Positions 33,241 through 33,269 of a stretch of DNA of 33,269 bases are shown piece by piece. The notes under the pieces are model-generated. The model ran no database searches. It had not been told where the DNA came from and was given only the letters and a program-made list of their open reading frames with translations. The first letter of the stretch is position 1. The number at the start of each line of letters is the position of its first letter. The stretch comes from an uncultured Lachnospiraceae bacterium (lineage in GTDB: Bacteria; Bacillota; Clostridia; Lachnospirales; Lachnospiraceae). The stretch is from the NCBI GenBank assembly GCA_944380025.1, contig CALWGL010000004.1:1-33269 (forward strand), given 5' to 3'. The position numbers and the translations under genes are program-made.

Positions 33241-33269
33241 AGGAACTTTTACTCCTTTTCTGCTTCCAG

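Overview
The window looks like a chromosomal segment of a moderately GC-rich Firmicute of class Clostridia, most likely a Lachnospiraceae-type gut bacterium. The evidence is a Spo0A-type effector domain, a CdaA/CdaR/GlmM c-di-AMP and cell-wall module, an HPr with both His15 and Ser46, a RecD2 helicase, ComF, and the long 'type 2' form of LeuA. Promoters match the housekeeping sigma consensus and many genes have AGGAGG-like ribosome binding sites. No rRNA, tRNA or CRISPR array was seen.

Region 1 (1-10.4 kb) is a surface-polysaccharide and envelope region. On the minus strand, gmd, a polytopic GT-C-like membrane protein, manC, a free-standing Spo0A DNA-binding domain and a truncated family 2 glycosyltransferase follow one another. 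ManC and Gmd together supply GDP-mannose and GDP-4-keto-6-deoxymannose. Divergent from gmd lies an AraC-type regulator followed by a DUF6020-like membrane protein. An rmlD gene and a DUF3048 lipoprotein, the latter with a striking 68-nt hairpin in its leader, complete the region.

Region 2 (about 10.55-16.33 kb) is an accessory island with clearly lower GC at its left end. It holds a tightly overlapping three-gene cassette (a TOPRIM-like protein broken by one in-frame stop, a DUF4869-like small protein, and a minimal P-loop NTPase). It also holds a divergent MiaA-like prenyltransferase, the C-terminal remnant of an IS4/IS1634-type transposase, a frameshifted Phd/YefM antitoxin, and a large helical protein with a C-terminal DUF2325 domain. 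The three-gene cassette is the best candidate here for an undescribed system, probably defence-like; this is inference from architecture.

Region 3 (16.33-33.27 kb) is a conserved minus-strand housekeeping block. In transcription order it reads uvrB, uvrA, mreB, recD2, comF, a small two-TM protein, an unknown polytopic membrane protein, cdaA, cdaR, glmM, ptsH-like HPr and leuA. It joins nucleotide excision repair, cell shape, DNA processing, c-di-AMP synthesis, glucosamine-1-phosphate supply for peptidoglycan, sugar-signalling HPr and leucine biosynthesis. A strong terminator sits between HPr and leuA, only about 30 nt before the leuA start, so leuA expression probably depends on readthrough or attenuation.
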